From Nymphaea colorata (Eukaryota; Streptophyta; Magnoliopsida; Nymphaeales; Nymphaeaceae), in NCBI RefSeq assembly GCF_008831285.2, contig NC_045139.1:29491206-29555205 (forward strand): a DNA stretch of 64,000 bases. The letters run 5' to 3'. This document shows, piece by piece, positions 50,096 to 63,374 of this stretch. A program made the position numbers and the translations under genes. A model generated the notes under the pieces. It worked only from the letters and a program-made list of their open reading frames with translations, made no database searches and was not told the DNA's origin. Position 1 is the stretch's first letter; every line of letters begins with the position of its first letter.

Positions 50096-53000
50096 CTAGC
50101 ACACGCGCACGAAAACCAGAAAAAGAAAGCTTCAAAGAAGCAGTAACATACAGGAGGCTCCATAGGGTACATGATCTGAACAACTGTATCCACTTCTTGC
50201 TCATCCTCCTTGAAGGGATGATAGAAATCTGCCAGACAGCAACACGTGAGGAAGAAAAAAAAAATCAGTACAGGGATTACATGCACCTAAATTATGGCAT
50301 TGAAGATAGAAAATGCCCATTTTGGAAGTGATATCACCATTAAAATCATGTGTACTATTACTCAAGCAATTTCATTGCAGCTTGTCTACATTCATCAAAC
50401 ATTTACAAACTTCCACTAAATGTGCCATATAAAAGGATAAAACAAAAAATTTTCAGGTGCCATTTATGTACGTACTACTTGCATCTATTCTACAGAATAT
50501 ACTGGCTTGAAATATGCAAAATCAACCACAAATTACTACCATAATACAAAACATTCACCATTAAAAGGGCAATCCAGTTACTAATAGGATCAGCGAAATG
50601 AATTATGAACCAACTAGCACAAAAGAAAAGAAAGAAAAAAAGACGTGTACCTAATTTTCAATCTCAAAACTTAGACTAATGAGCACTGACCAAGAGAAAA
50701 CAAGAGATTCCTAAATCAACTGACAAGATGAAGTCTATTTCCAATAAAAGTGATATTGCACTTAAGGTGAAAAGTGAAAAATATCATGCCTCAGAAGAAA
50801 TAAGGTTGCAACTAAAGTATAAATGAATGAATAAAATGAAGATGAGAAAAAGTCAAAAAACATAAACAAGAGATGGAGAAAGAGAGAGGAGTGAGACTAA
50901 AGTTGTCAAAGTCAGAAGTCCAATACAGTTCAGTCAAGGACCAAGTCAAATACTATGCTCATTGCTTTGGCACTTTTCAGGTCAGGGACTACCGGCAGAC
51001 CATCGCCTAAGGCCGACCTAGCCAGATAAACTAGTTGTTGGTTTGACAACGAAAAGCAGGATACAGAAAATGAACTAATCTCTGAAAAGGAAACAGAACC
51101 ACAGTAGGTTGATCACTAAAGAAGTTCAAAACAAGACAGAAAGTAAAATGGAAATTACGCATTATGTTCCGGCTTACAACGAACAAAATTGAAATCAACG
51201 CCTTAAGGATGATAAACTAAGAGGTGATTAGAAAGAATCCATACATGGGAGGCAATACTCATATTTTCTCACACGTTCTTCCTTTAATTGCCCCAGGGCA
51301 GCCCTGCATTAAATGAGACATCCACAGAATTGAATTCTAAAATAAGCGTCGTCACTTGCGGGACTGCAGTGCATGCAATTTCTGTATCGCATACTTCATC
51401 ATTAGACTCAACATATCGGCATTATAATGCATGGCAACATTTTCAATGCTCTTTACAAAAACAAGCTAACCAACAAGTAACATGAAAAATTAACATAATT
51501 AAAAGGACATTTTAAGTCTATCAAAACTTTGTTGAAGGGGAGAAATACTATTCTTGCATGGACAACAAATAGTGAAAGTATGGGTAGGTAACTAAAGGAA
51601 AAAATGCAGAAAACAGAAACAATTTTACAAGAAAAGACTGTAATCGGTGTCTATTCATCCAATCGACGTTGACAGGATTACAGAACATTGAAACTTACCC
51701 TTAAATAGAAATAATTCATGCATCAGAAAAAAATTGTTAAGGTCAAAATGAATGTTATCAAGCAAAGACAAAAGAGAATATCGCTAACATATAGGGAGTT
51801 TCTCGACAGCTTTAATACACATTGTTCTTAATGCAATCATATTGTACGTTTTGCTCTTTAAGAAAAATTCAAATGTTAAGAAAACAAATCCTCCAGCTTA
51901 AATATCAAGATCCTTACATAACCAAATGAATATGAAGCCTGAAGCATACCTTCTCTGAGTGCAACTCAGGGTGAAAATTTGAGCCTTAAAACGTTCCATT
52001 GAAGTTAACCTGTATATGGAAAATTCTCAACGACGAAGACCTTGGCATTCAAAAACAACCCAGGACATTATTTTGAATGATATCCAGCTCTTACAACAAC
52101 CTAACAGAAAATTGATATTACCTGTCTTCCAAAGGAACATATGGAACCCAAGCCATCTTCATTTCTTTCATTGGCACTATCTTTTCAGTTTCCATTTGGA
52201 CAGATTTTATTCCAATCTTGTCAGAAGGTGGAGATGGGGATACAACCTATCAAACAGATGTTCAGAAGAGTATCACACGCATGAAGATGAAAAATAATGC
52301 AAGTGGCCATAATGGCATCCCTAAAAAAGCTATCAAGTATAACACAAATGTCAGCACATCTTCCAGATTCCTCATCTAGGAAGGGGAGAACTTAAATAAA
52401 CAAACGCTAAATAACAAAAAAGCCTAGAGACAATTAAGACAAGGGTTTAACAATGTAGCAATATACACCATAAATTCATATTCCCTGATATTTAATTCAA
52501 AAAACAAAAAGTGACAATAAAACTATGAAAATACCACATAAGATTCAAGAATTTTCAACATTCATTCCCTTTTCAAAGAAAATATTCCATTAACAAATGT
52601 ATTAAAATTTAACATACTTCATTTAAGAGAGAGAACAGCATCAGTCATATGCCATGGCTATACAAAAAAGCTGTCAAGACCACCAACAGTACTCTGACAC
52701 ATGGATGTCCTCATACGAGTTTGCTGGGCTCTAACAGACACAGGTATTTATGAATTTCTGACTAAAAGACCATACTTCAGTAATCAAATTCAATGCAGAA
52801 CCAGACATGTAGTATCAAATTACAATAACAAACTACATAGTCTGAAAGAAAGCTTACAGCCACCACAGCAGGAATGTATAGAACTTGACCTTGGCCCTTG
52901 AAGAACAAAAATTGAGCTGTAAAAAGAAAGCACAAAAAATACCACTTAAGATGAGGCTTTTATACCCCTGTAATTGTAGTTGTGTGTGTATATATATACA

Positions 53001-56000
53001 TATATATAGGGGAGAGAGAGAGAGAGAGATGTTGGGTCCTCCATCATTTTTAATGAGAAATATGATTTTAATATTTGAAAAAGTAGGAGGAACTACGTAT
53101 CTATGCATATATGCATAGATATGTGAGAGAGAGATGGTTGCATGTGTTTAATAGAACATTGTAGCCATGCCTTCTGTGCAGCCGAAAAGGTAAACTTTCT
53201 TCTCAAAAAGCACTCCACCCTCCTCAAATGCTTTCTGCAAAAGATCGGAAACTTTGTGTGTCAAGGAAACAAGTAGAGATAAGAAGCTATCATCCATGTA
53301 AGGTGAGTTATGACGTGTACCTCTAGATTTGAAAAATCCCAATTGATCTTGTAAAGAGAATCCAAATGATGCCACTGGCAAACCAAAATTACAGTGTATA
53401 TTACAAGATTCAAACCAATTCTCGTTGAATCAAATCAAGGAATCACTAACAGGAATTTTAAGAATAATAACATAAAAGTTAACCAAGGAGATACTCTGAT
53501 TAAAGAGAATGGAAAAGGCATTTCATACAAACCTCTGTGCCAACAGGGAATGCAGCTATCCAAAGATCTTCCTGCAAGACGGAGAAAACATTACATGTAG
53601 AAATAAGCAGTTGAAAATGATGTGAAATACTAACATAACAAATTAATGCGATCAAACACACAGCAGCCAATACAGGTAGATCACACAGGTGCTAAACAAG
53701 CCTGAAAATAGGCTGCCCGTATTGTGCTTAAACATAAGAAAATCAGTCACAAGGTTAGGTTGAATTTGCCAGAGAACTGGATGATATGACAAGCTTAGTG
53801 GAGACTTCACAACAAGCTTAAGCGACCTTTTAAGCACATGGTCATTTGTCTAAGCAAGATGACAATTTAAAGCACAAGTTCGGTTTACTGTATAAATGAA
53901 AAGCTTGAACGCATTCAACCTGTTCTACACTTTTATAAAACAAAGACCAGCCAAAAACATAGTTCCAGTAGAACTGGAAAACCAAATTTCTCCACAACCA
54001 TGGGAGAATAAACAAGACACCATACTGCAGGACTTGCACTATCATGCAAGGACAAACTCCCAAAGTTGATAAGCACATCAAAAGCATATTCAACAATGAA
54101 TAATCTCAGTTTGTTAAAATGAAGAATGATATGTGTGTGTATATATTGTGTGAGTGAGGGAGGAGAGAATGAGAGAGACATTAATTCATGACACCAGAAA
54201 TGAGCTAAGCAGATTATTAAGCAATGAGAACAAGGTAACCATAATTCTCAAATAATAACAAACAATAACACACAGTAGCAATTCAAGGTTCCACTTGTTA
54301 GATTTGGTACAAAACATTAACCTGGATAAACACAAAAATGGATAATATAGAATATAAAAAATGGATGAATAAACATCACATTAGCACAAGATTCTAATAA
54401 AAAATTTCTTGGACACTACGTAATACGGACTTTTTAAAGGAGATTGGCTGCACTTTGTCATGCTTGTGCTACTATAATTTATATATATATATATATGTGT
54501 GTGACTGTGTGTGTGTGCGTGTGTACCAGTACCCAAGTTTTTAGAAATTGTTTAAATGTGTGTAATGTGTGTCTGCTACCAGGACCCATATGACATAGTA
54601 TAGAATCTTTACACTAAATTTTCCCTCTAACTGAAGATATTAATAGGGTATCCACCAAGACTTTATACCTGAATCTACCTCCAAGCCATATATGATGGGT
54701 CCAAAATAAGGCACAGATAGTAACATAAATTATGTCACAGGATCCAAACGAATTTTTGGCGCCCCTCTCTCTTTGACGACTGCCAGCACCTCCCCCTCTC
54801 TCTCCAACTAATATTGGCATCATCGTACCTGCACTTAGCCAGACTATTTTCCATCTTCATCTTGATCTGCTGAGTCCCAATCACCTGGTTGAGCTAAGTT
54901 GTTAACGCGTGACTAGTCCACGCCCAGGTGTTGCCTAAGCATGAATCCATACCCATCGACTAAATCCATCTCTTAGGTGACAGGTGTTAGACTAGGTATG
55001 AGTCCACACCCGTCGTCTAAGTCCCTCACTTAGGCGACAGGTGTCAGACTGGAGCCTAGGTGTAACTAGTCCATGGGTAGGTGAAACTGAAAGGTCATCT
55101 TCTCTTCAAATTAAGTTTTGTAATTTTATTATACACTGTTATACTGTATATACTTATATTATATGCAGCTATATTATATAATTTTTGTTCTTTAAGTATA
55201 GTTTGTTGTATGTTAATTACATAATCTATATCAGCTCATCAAGTGAAAGTTCCAGCCATACGTTAAGTACATATTCTATAGAACCAACGAATTTTTGTAT
55301 ATATCTTATGAGCTCTAAAACATATTTTGTGGAACCTATGTCAACCTTCTTACCCATGTTAAAACCTAGGTTTATGGTAAGAAGACCACCAGTTTCTCTT
55401 GTTTAGTACATGTCTAGTAACCAGAGAAATACGTGCAGACCTCACTTTTGCAAGCTGAATAGAGATTTATTTTCTCATTTATGAGGATGTTTTGTATGTT
55501 ATATGTATATTATATGTTATATGTACAATCTATTGTAAACTCGTAATGTATATTATATGTACTGATTTGATATGATTTTTGTTTGAAATGATTCAAATGA
55601 AATAATCTATAAGGTCTATAACTGAAATAGCCTATAAGAAATGCAAGCATTCTGTCTACAAGAATGATGTGTTTTCTTTTGTGTATCAAACTAAGGCATC
55701 AGCTAGACGAGAACAGCACAGTTTTCCAGTACGTAAACAAGCTGAAAATGTATTGTTAATCTGTCATGTAAACAAGAACAGATCAGTTTTTCATGTTTTA
55801 CTTTCTGGCTTTACTTACAAAGTATAACCATTCAATTAGAACAGAACAGATCAGTTTTTCAAGTTTTCATTGGAATAAAAGCTTACAGTTCAGTCAGTAA
55901 GTACATAATTTTATTATGTAATGGCTAACATAACTAAAAAAAACCAAAAAAAAAAAAAGAGGTCGCCTTTTTTTCCTAGGCTCTCCCAGTCCTGCCTAGG

Positions 56001-57975
56001 TGCTAGGCGCTGCCTGATGCCCAAGCAGTACCTAGGCGCCTTGACAACTAAGTGGTTGAGGCAGCCAATCAACGTCGTCTGCAAGCATCCAATACTTGTT
56101 TCATCTCAGGATATTTTTCCTTCAAATCGTGCCTTCATTTTTTTATCACATAAAGTTTGATTAAATTTGCTCACTCGTGAGTTCGTTTTTTCTCGCCAGT
56201 TGGAAATCAACACTCCAAAGTTGATGTCCAATTCTCAACAAAGTGTTGCCTCAGTCTCTGACCCAACACCCAGCTTATGCTGATTAGGTGGCGCCACAAA
56301 AAAACCTAAACACCAGATTTGCAAATTTGGGTAGAGAAAAGATTCTATTTCAGCTAAATTTTCTGAAATTGCATTTTTAACAATTAGTCTCAGCGTTGAG
56401 TCGTTGACGTATCACTTTGTGATTGAGGATATGGAATGGATGTGCATGTGTAATATTGATATGTTTATGACGCTACAAGCAATGAATAACATGAGTAAAT
56501 ATGTTTTCTCAAAATTTTCTTCACTAAAATGCTATTTTAGTTGTTGTTTTCAATTTTAACATTATTTTTGTGGATAATATATACTTGACAATTTTGGTTC
56601 TAAAGCTTACGCTTTGTAAGCCTTGGTTTGCTTCTCATCGCATCATAGGCACAATGTTTCACTTTGCCTCATTGCATTTAACAACATTGGCTTGAAATGT
56701 GTAAAAATACTAGTCAAGCTAAAAAAAGCAAAAATCATTTTTTGTGTTTTGAAGGTATCACTTTCCCTGAAGTCATGATGTGCATTTTAAAGTATTATAT
56801 GAGCAATGATAGTTATGATGCAACCTTATTTGCAGACCACTTTGCTTGATGTAAAGGCATATTTTCATAGGTTACATCAAGTAAAATAAAGACAAATGAA
56901 GCATATTAAGCAACCCTGCCTGAAAATGTGGCAGCATTTATTATTGCATTTGCATCCAATAGAAGTAATTTGAATCAAAGTATCAAACATGAAAATTGGA
57001 TTTTCTCCTTAAATATGTTCTCATTTTCTAAGACCAGCTGCTAAATCGTACTAATGAAGCATAATAGGCCAATGCAACACTCCCGGAAAATGAATATGAA
57101 ACTAACCATAATTCAAACGATGAATTAAATGTCGATCACATTTCGCATTTACATATTTAGTTTTTCAATAAAACTATAAAGTGCCTCTCAAGAACCAGAG
57201 AAAAAAATTGAAAATCCCATTACTTCCAACCAATTCACTCATAACCATATACATTTCCAAAGATGTCAAGACGGAACAGAGAAAGAACAGGAAACCAAAA
57301 GACGGATGTTCCAAAAAAGCATCAAATTCCAAACTTGACATTCCACGAAGTATGCGTTAGAATCAGTAAGTCCAATTGAAAAAACAAAAGAAGTAAAACT
57401 AGAAGGAAGAGAACAATCCATCACTTCCGATTCAGTCCATCCAACAACCAGAAGCAATAAAAAAAAAGACTGATAAAAAAAAAAAAAAAAACAACTCCTG
57501 CTTCAACGCTTAGCTGAAATTCTCCCGCATGAATAGTCACATACACAGTAAAAAAAAGTTCAAACGTGACTAGCCAAAAAAACCTAGAACCACGTAAAGA
57601 ATTTCCTACATAACCGCATAACATAAAAAAACACATAAAGAATATGATAGAAATTCTCCCAATAATTAAGAAACAGGCAAGCAAATTACTTTTGGGCATT
57701 GCAAAATCGATAAACAGCAAACTAGTTTCCCATGAAATGACACCTCTAATTAACGAGAGAGAGAGAGAGAGAGAGAAAGGGTGCTTCACCAGATTCCTTC
57801 TGTCGGGGAGGTACTCCGGTTCGGGCTTCGGTTTCGGGGCAGCAGGAGCCTTGACCCTCTTCCCTCGGGTGGACGCCTTGGTGGATCCTTTGGGAAGGCC
57901 CTCCGGGGACTCGCCCTTCTGCTTCTCGTTTTCCTCCTTCCCCTTCTTCCTCCCTGAAACCCTAGGCCTCCTCAT
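48740..57975 (-). CDS. HIT4: HEAT INTOLERANT 4-like protein
   Basis: Arabidopsis HIT4 is a chromocentre protein needed for heat-induced chromatin decondensation and release of silencing. Fourteen exons join in frame (transcript order): 57790-57975, 53533-53571, 53321-53374, 53171-53234, 52858-52916, 52122-52246, 51950-52009, 51245-51303, 50152-50228, 49766-49804, 49296-49358, 49169-49216, 48965-49093 and 48740-48787. Product 349 residues. Residues 1-50 are Lys/Arg/Pro-rich (nuclear localisation likely). Then come EYLPDRRNLEDLWIAAFPVG, EEGGVLFEKKVYLFGCTE, VVSPSPPSDKIGIKSVQ, IFTLSCTQRRAAL, YFYHPFKEDEQEVDTV, TEFDWELDELEEFTNDLIEK, MRFYKFYPVSTPDTPD and SRYINRYYEKAHEVF at the C-terminus. All but one intron are GT-AG; intron 4 appears to use a GC donor. 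Intron 1 is 4.2 kb and holds repeats. Shorter than Arabidopsis HIT4, mostly at the N-terminus. Confidence 0.92.
52917..53170 (-). other. GC-AG intron 4 of the HIT4-like gene
   Basis: Exon 4 ends CACAGAAG and the intron begins GCATGG at 53170; the acceptor CTTTCTTTTTACAG precedes 52916. This is the only junction that keeps the frame and joins FGCTE to QFLFFKGQGQVLYIP, the family order. The nearest GT sites give the wrong phase or lose conserved residues. The intron contains (TA)n and (GA)n (53009-53028). Confidence 0.7.
53572..57789 (-). other. Intron 1 of the HIT4-like gene, repeat-bearing
   Basis: Donor CTG|GTGAAG at 57789, acceptor TTGCAG before 53571. A (CT)n tract in sense orientation (57754-57776) follows the donor. 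Contains a 57-base tandem duplication at 54941-55054 and a CTAGGCGC-type repeat at 55975-56050. No second gene is supported in it; frames at 53652-54181 and 55185-56160 have no family. Confidence 0.75.
54941..55054. repeat. 57-base tandem duplication
   Basis: Copy 1 begins ATGAATCCATACCCATCGAC at 54941; copy 2 begins ATGAGTCCACACCCGTCGTC at 54998. Both continue CTTAGGYGACAGGTGTYAGAC. About 85% identical by eye; partial related sequence lies on both sides. Confidence 0.8.
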
Positions 57976-58076
57976 TCTTCTCCTTTTCCTTCTTCTTCTT
58001 TCTTTCTGCTCGTTCTTCGTCCCAATTCTTTCACGGATAGGAAGAAATGAAACGACAGAGGGAGCGGGTCTTTATA
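57976..58076 (-). promoter_or_regulatory. Core promoter and leader of the HIT4-like gene
   Basis: On the minus strand CTACTATAAAGACCC places a TATA box (TATAAA) at 58071-58076, about 95 bases before the ATG at 57975. A pyrimidine-purine-rich leader lies between. Confidence 0.55.
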
Positions 58077-60531
58077 GTAGCGGGGTCGAAGCTATCGTCA
58101 TCTCCCCGTTTCGTTTTCAAATTTATGCGGACTGCGTCTAGAAGACGCGGTCTATTCATCGCCCAATTTAACGCGATATTGTATTCCTTTACTTTCATGT
58201 TTTTCCCGAGGAGTTCAAATTTTCAAATCACTTGCCAGCGCCACCACACAGGCGGTCACGTGAGCATATTTCGGGAATGGATTTAATACTGGATTACATT
58301 CGACCCGGTTAGACCAGAAGCCGATTCAATCCGTATCATCCGATACGGATCCATGCAGTTTGTTTTCAGTAACATTGTCCGGTTCCATTAGGACCACGTA
58401 AAGGGGAAGGTCCAACTCTAGATCCAAGTATTTCTTTCTTTTCCGGGATATGGAAATCAAGGACCGGTTTATAGTATGGCTGGATGGTTCTTGATCCAAT
58501 AAAGCATTCAGATTCAAGCTACGATTTTATTATGAATTTCTTCATTTTGAATCCTGGCTTTGGTCTGATTTGCTTATACCTTTTCTGGATAAGGAAAAAT
58601 AATCTTAGGTTGAATCGCTAATTGCCATAAAAAGTTCGATTTTGGATTCAATTTTGGAATCATATTAACATTTTTAAAATCATAGCCGCAGTAATCTTCC
58701 ACTCATAATTGGATCCGGATCTGATATTTTGGGGCACTTTTACTACTTCATCAGAAGAGAAAAATCTGGACCTTATTCAATCCATGCGTGCTGGATAGAG
58801 TCAGATTTAGTGCGCTAGCGGTTCGGATCTATGTCCACAAAGACCTGATAAAACCAGCAATCTGGGTCGGTTTTCCAACCGAGAGATCCATGATCCAGAT
58901 AGAGGTTCGCCTCATGTTTATGCATCGGAATAATCAGTAGTTTGTAGATCCATATTGTCTATTCAGTTGTTTTCATTTCACACATACATAAAATCCACAG
59001 GAACAGGATATGTAGTGAACCTGGATGATACTGGATCCATGTCCTGACCCATCAGAAGTTTCAAATTCCAGATCTGCACCGTGGAATGGAATGGATCCCT
59101 CTTTCAGGCAAGATTCTCTGAAATTATTTTCCATATTGGACCTAAATTTGGATCCAGTCCAGATTGTATCCAGTTTGAATCAAGACTGTTTTCACCGGAT
59201 CCATACTGGACCCACATGTGGATTTAGAGTTGGTGCTTAAAATTTAAATCATAGAGGAACCGACAACCATGGTCCCCGCATGCAATCTGTCATGGAAGGA
59301 TATTATAATCCACAACTGGCAAGATTAAATCGGGCTTGAAATAAATATCTAGACAAGGAAAAAGTAAAGGCACGGAACGAAGGGGATACGGGAAGCGATG
59401 TGTGAAGCGCAAGTTGAGATGCAAACCTTTGGGAAGAATGTTCAAAAAAAACTTGCATCAGTTTCAATTGAAACATGGGTTTGATTCACATTCCATGTTC
59501 TGAGAAAGATTTACTATCCGCAAGAAAACAGAATGTTTGTCTAAAAAAAATGTGTTGCCAAAAGCGAAAAGGTCGGGAGCTAGTAATTGAGAGGTTGGAT
59601 ATAGGGATGTCAACGGATCAAATTTCGAATACTCAAGTTTTTTTTTAACTGACAATCCAAAAATCTGTTGATCTAGTTTTTATTTTCACATCTTGAACCG
59701 AACTTCGAAATACACCACTAGATCTGAACTGCATTACGATATTTGTTAAAATTGACTTTCGAAACTTATTGATATTGGATATATAGGAGATATTTATTTG
59801 AAGCTGATTGCATATAATTTCTTTAAATCTAAATGGCATCCAATTTTTTAATTAGACGCCATTTTTTTTTCCATATTCAACTTTTTATTATTAAAGATGT
59901 CAAACAAATATTTTCTATAACCATAAGAAAGAAAGCGCGTATGAATTATGAATTTATCCTATTGGAAAACTAATAAATTTCTCTCTTACCACTTTTTTCA
60001 GCTTATGATGGCACCACAAATTATTATTTAGAGAGAAAAGAGACATCACGATTTGATTTGATAAGTGTTAGACAAATTTTTATTAAAAAAATTGTTAGCG
60101 GCCTAAGGATGAAGGCCTAGTGTAGCTCTAGGCATTGCTGAATTAAATCAACTTGGGTCAGAACCCTTTCTCTCTCCTAAATTATTTGCACTAAGGATGA
60201 AAGGTATTCCCCGCTTTAGCCCATCCAATTAAACCGAGCAAATGGTCAAAATATTGTTATTTAAACAATTTTTTCAATAAATAAATTTTTTTGAATCGTT
60301 TAATTAATTACATGTACAATAAAGAAAATTAAATGCAAAAAAAAATCATTGGTTTATGTTGCACCAAATTTATTTCTTAATAATATAAACTGAGACATTC
60401 ATGTTTTTCACTAGAAAAAACTTGTGATGAACCTGTTTGTGTTACCAAATTACACAAAATGCTTGTATTCTAGGTTGGAGCAAATAAGGGTAAAGTAAAA
60501 TTTGGAGAACACCAAACACACTCTCTCTCTC

Positions 60532-60603
<72 letters not shown>

Positions 60604-61261
60604 AATACATATCCAATCAATTATATCTATTTAATTTATGCCTTAATGTTTCTCTGAAACAGCTAAGTGGCTTTGGGATGAATATTTTTCTTAAGAATGT
60701 CAACGGATCCAAATTGGAGGTAATTTTTACCATATCTGATTTATCACAGCTTCATATACTGGGATTCAAGCATGGATGAAAAAGAGTCTGATATCATGAT
60801 ATATAATTATGAATTTTAAATTCACAATCCAGATCGGAACCAAATTCGACTTTTGTTTTCCCGATGAACTTTGAAATCAATGTACGTGAAATAAATGATG
60901 TGTTAAAAACCGATTTTCAAATTGTATGGATAATATTGGATACAGGGTATTTATTTAACATTGAATCAAAATCCTAATACATGATATTTATTTACAATCG
61001 AATCGAAACCTCTAAACCCGAACTCGAACCGAATTCAAACCTGTTTCTTGATAGGATGTTAAACTTTTTCATATTGAACATATTTTCAGCAGTTCAATTG
61101 AACACCTGATCCGATTCCAATCCAGTCACACCTTTACTTTGCCTTCCCTTTCATTCTCTAGTATTCTCAAAATTAACTTGGCTTCAGCAAATATTGCTGA
61201 GATTTTTGCACCTGGATATCCTCAAAATCTACTAAAACCTGGATTGAGTTTTACAAGCGGC
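58077..61261. other. Intergenic, rich in degenerate GGATCC/GATCCGGA sequence, no gene
   Basis: From about 58280 to 59230 the DNA is dense in variants of GGATCCGGATCTG and TCCAGATC, as in decayed dispersed repeats. GGATGTCAACGGATC-type starts occur at 59603 and 60697 and a related one at 18722. A (TA)n tract of 65 bases is at 60536-60600. Open frames here are short and family-less. Confidence 0.5.
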
Positions 61262-61416
61262 ATTGACCCCGGCCAATGAAAAAAAGAATTTATATTGAAA
61301 AAAATAAAATTTTTTAATTGCACCATGTATTTTTTGTATTTGAATTCAGTTGACTCTACTCGAATTAAGAGGTTGAACTGTCGGTCCACCCTTAAAGAAA
61401 ATCTTGGTTCCCCCTT
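61262..61416. repeat. Dispersed non-coding repeat, family A, copy 2
   Basis: TTTTTTAATTGCACCATGTAT, TTTGTATTTGAATTCAGTTG, GAACTGTCGGTCCACCCTTAA and CTTGGTTCCCCC match 14762-14900 in order. Confidence 0.65.
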
Positions 61417-63300
61417 GTGATTAAGTATATATGCAACAAATAGATGAGGCTTCTACTTCTAATCCACATGCATCTGGATCAAGTTCAGGCTATACTGCAG
61501 GTTTGGTACAGGTGCTGCAACCAAGACAGATCACAGCAGATCTAACCCAGTATCTCAAAGCAGATCTGCAGCTTGGATTCATATGTTGGGGCACAACCAA
61601 GTCTGACCCATTTGAAGCACCAGATGTTGGACATCATATTATCAGAGACAGAAGGCCACAACTGAAATATAGCTCCTTGGGTATTGGAAAAAACTGAATA
61701 TATATATATATATATATAGTTTGTCTTTGTATTGAAAGCAGAGGGACATTAATGGGTGTGTTTGATTGCCAAGATAAATTGTTCCGAGAGAAATCTCATC
61801 ATCATATAAGCCTCCAAGTGATAAAATCGTGAGTTCTCTTCTTTATAATGGTAGCTGGCGACTGCACCTAGCGTGGACCTTGTTACAATGGCGGATTCAC
61901 ATTAACCATGGCTGTCCCATCCTGTGTCAGGTAAACCATGGTTAGCCTTGCAGGTAAGGAGATGAACTCCTTGTCCTTGAAGGCAGTCATCCCATCTGTT
62001 GCAGAGATTCTGCTACTCTATCCTCTCTCGTCTGTGGAACCTTTGAAAAGCTGCTTTTGGATGTTACTTGACTCAAAATCTCCTTTTTACATTATCTTAT
62101 ACAAATTTTACGCGCGCCACTTTAGATATGAAGTAGCAATTCTCAAAGAAAAATAAAGAGGGAAAGAAATTGAGGAGTAGAGAGCTCACAGATTAGAACA
62201 ACCATCGGTTTGTAGTTTGTACCTCCATTTCTGTACGATGCAGAGAATGCCGTTAATGGCACAGAGCTTGTTGCAAACTCATGCTGAGAATTCCAATATG
62301 CAGAGTTTGTGATTTTTCATTTTGCCGAATATGATTAGTTAACAGAAGTACTTCCAGATGGTCCTTAAAAAAACTAGTGATCATTACTTGTTTATTATTA
62401 TCACATAAAAGATCTGAGCAATACCCATTTCACCATGCACGTTTAAAAAGCTGCAGATAAAAGATTAATTTGAATTGGAACTGGAGAAGTACAAGAATCA
62501 AAAGTCCTGTAAGTTAAAGTATAGATTCTTAGTAAGAATGGGCCATGATTTCGTACAGTACCATTATTTAATGTAACAGCAGTTGCAGTAGTTAAACACC
62601 ATATTATAATAGATGATATCAGGGGAAAACTTCCTCCTTCTCAGAGGTTTAATCTTTTTTTATTTGAAGATCCCCAGTTATTTAGTATGTCCTTCAATAT
62701 GTCATAGACAAGAACATGAAGATCTTTAACTTGGATCCCTGTAAATTGGTTGGTATGTTTAGACATTTGTTATGGTGCTAAAAACCATGAGATGCAGCTG
62801 CTGAAGAGACAAATTTTCCTCACTCAATTTTTTCGATTTGGTTTTCATTTGAATCGACCTGGAAATCTCTTGAAGAAAAATCAGCAGAGACTTTGTTAAA
62901 GTCCATCTCCTCAGATGGAAGATCCACAAGTAATGAACACAAAACTAAAATGCATAACAGAGTACAGTCGAGAAATTCCTGGTTTTTACTTTCTCCTGCT
63001 GTGAGCCGATGAATTCATTCAGTTGTTCAATGTTCTCGTGTGAAACAGTCAATCAAGAGCTGTATTGTTCCATGTAAAAGTGCCTCAAAATGCATGTCCT
63101 TAGCATTCCCCATATCAAAACAAGGATCAAGGTGCTGATTGAAGACTAGAATTCTGATTCCGATATTAGCAAACTGATATTTTTTTTTTTCAAAAGAAAG
63201 GAGAAGAGTCAACTGTTGCAGAAGAAAACGTGCTGAAGCTCATAGTCACTTTAGCTTCCTTCCTCTAAGCATGCATATAAAATCATACGACAGTGCTCGG
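61417..63300. other. Intergenic with an unassigned 88-codon frame
   Basis: A frame at 61431-61697 (+) starts MQQIDEASTSNPHASGSSSG just after the family A repeat and ends before a (TA)n tract. I do not recognise it; a transposon-captured exon is possible. Another frame at 61938-62156 (+) is equally unassigned. The last few hundred bases precede the 3' end of the ERF gene. Confidence 0.4.
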
Positions 63301-63374
63301 GATGTAATCTTTTGAGAGAGAGAGAGTAGGATATCAGATAAACAAGCAGACAGCGACCTTCTTCATAACTTCAC

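Noticed and set aside
53152-53170. GT donor a little downstream of HIT4-like exon 4 (ACAAT|GTTCTA)
   Set aside because: Gives the wrong phase with the next exon and adds non-family residues; the GC donor at 53170 keeps frame and conserved order.
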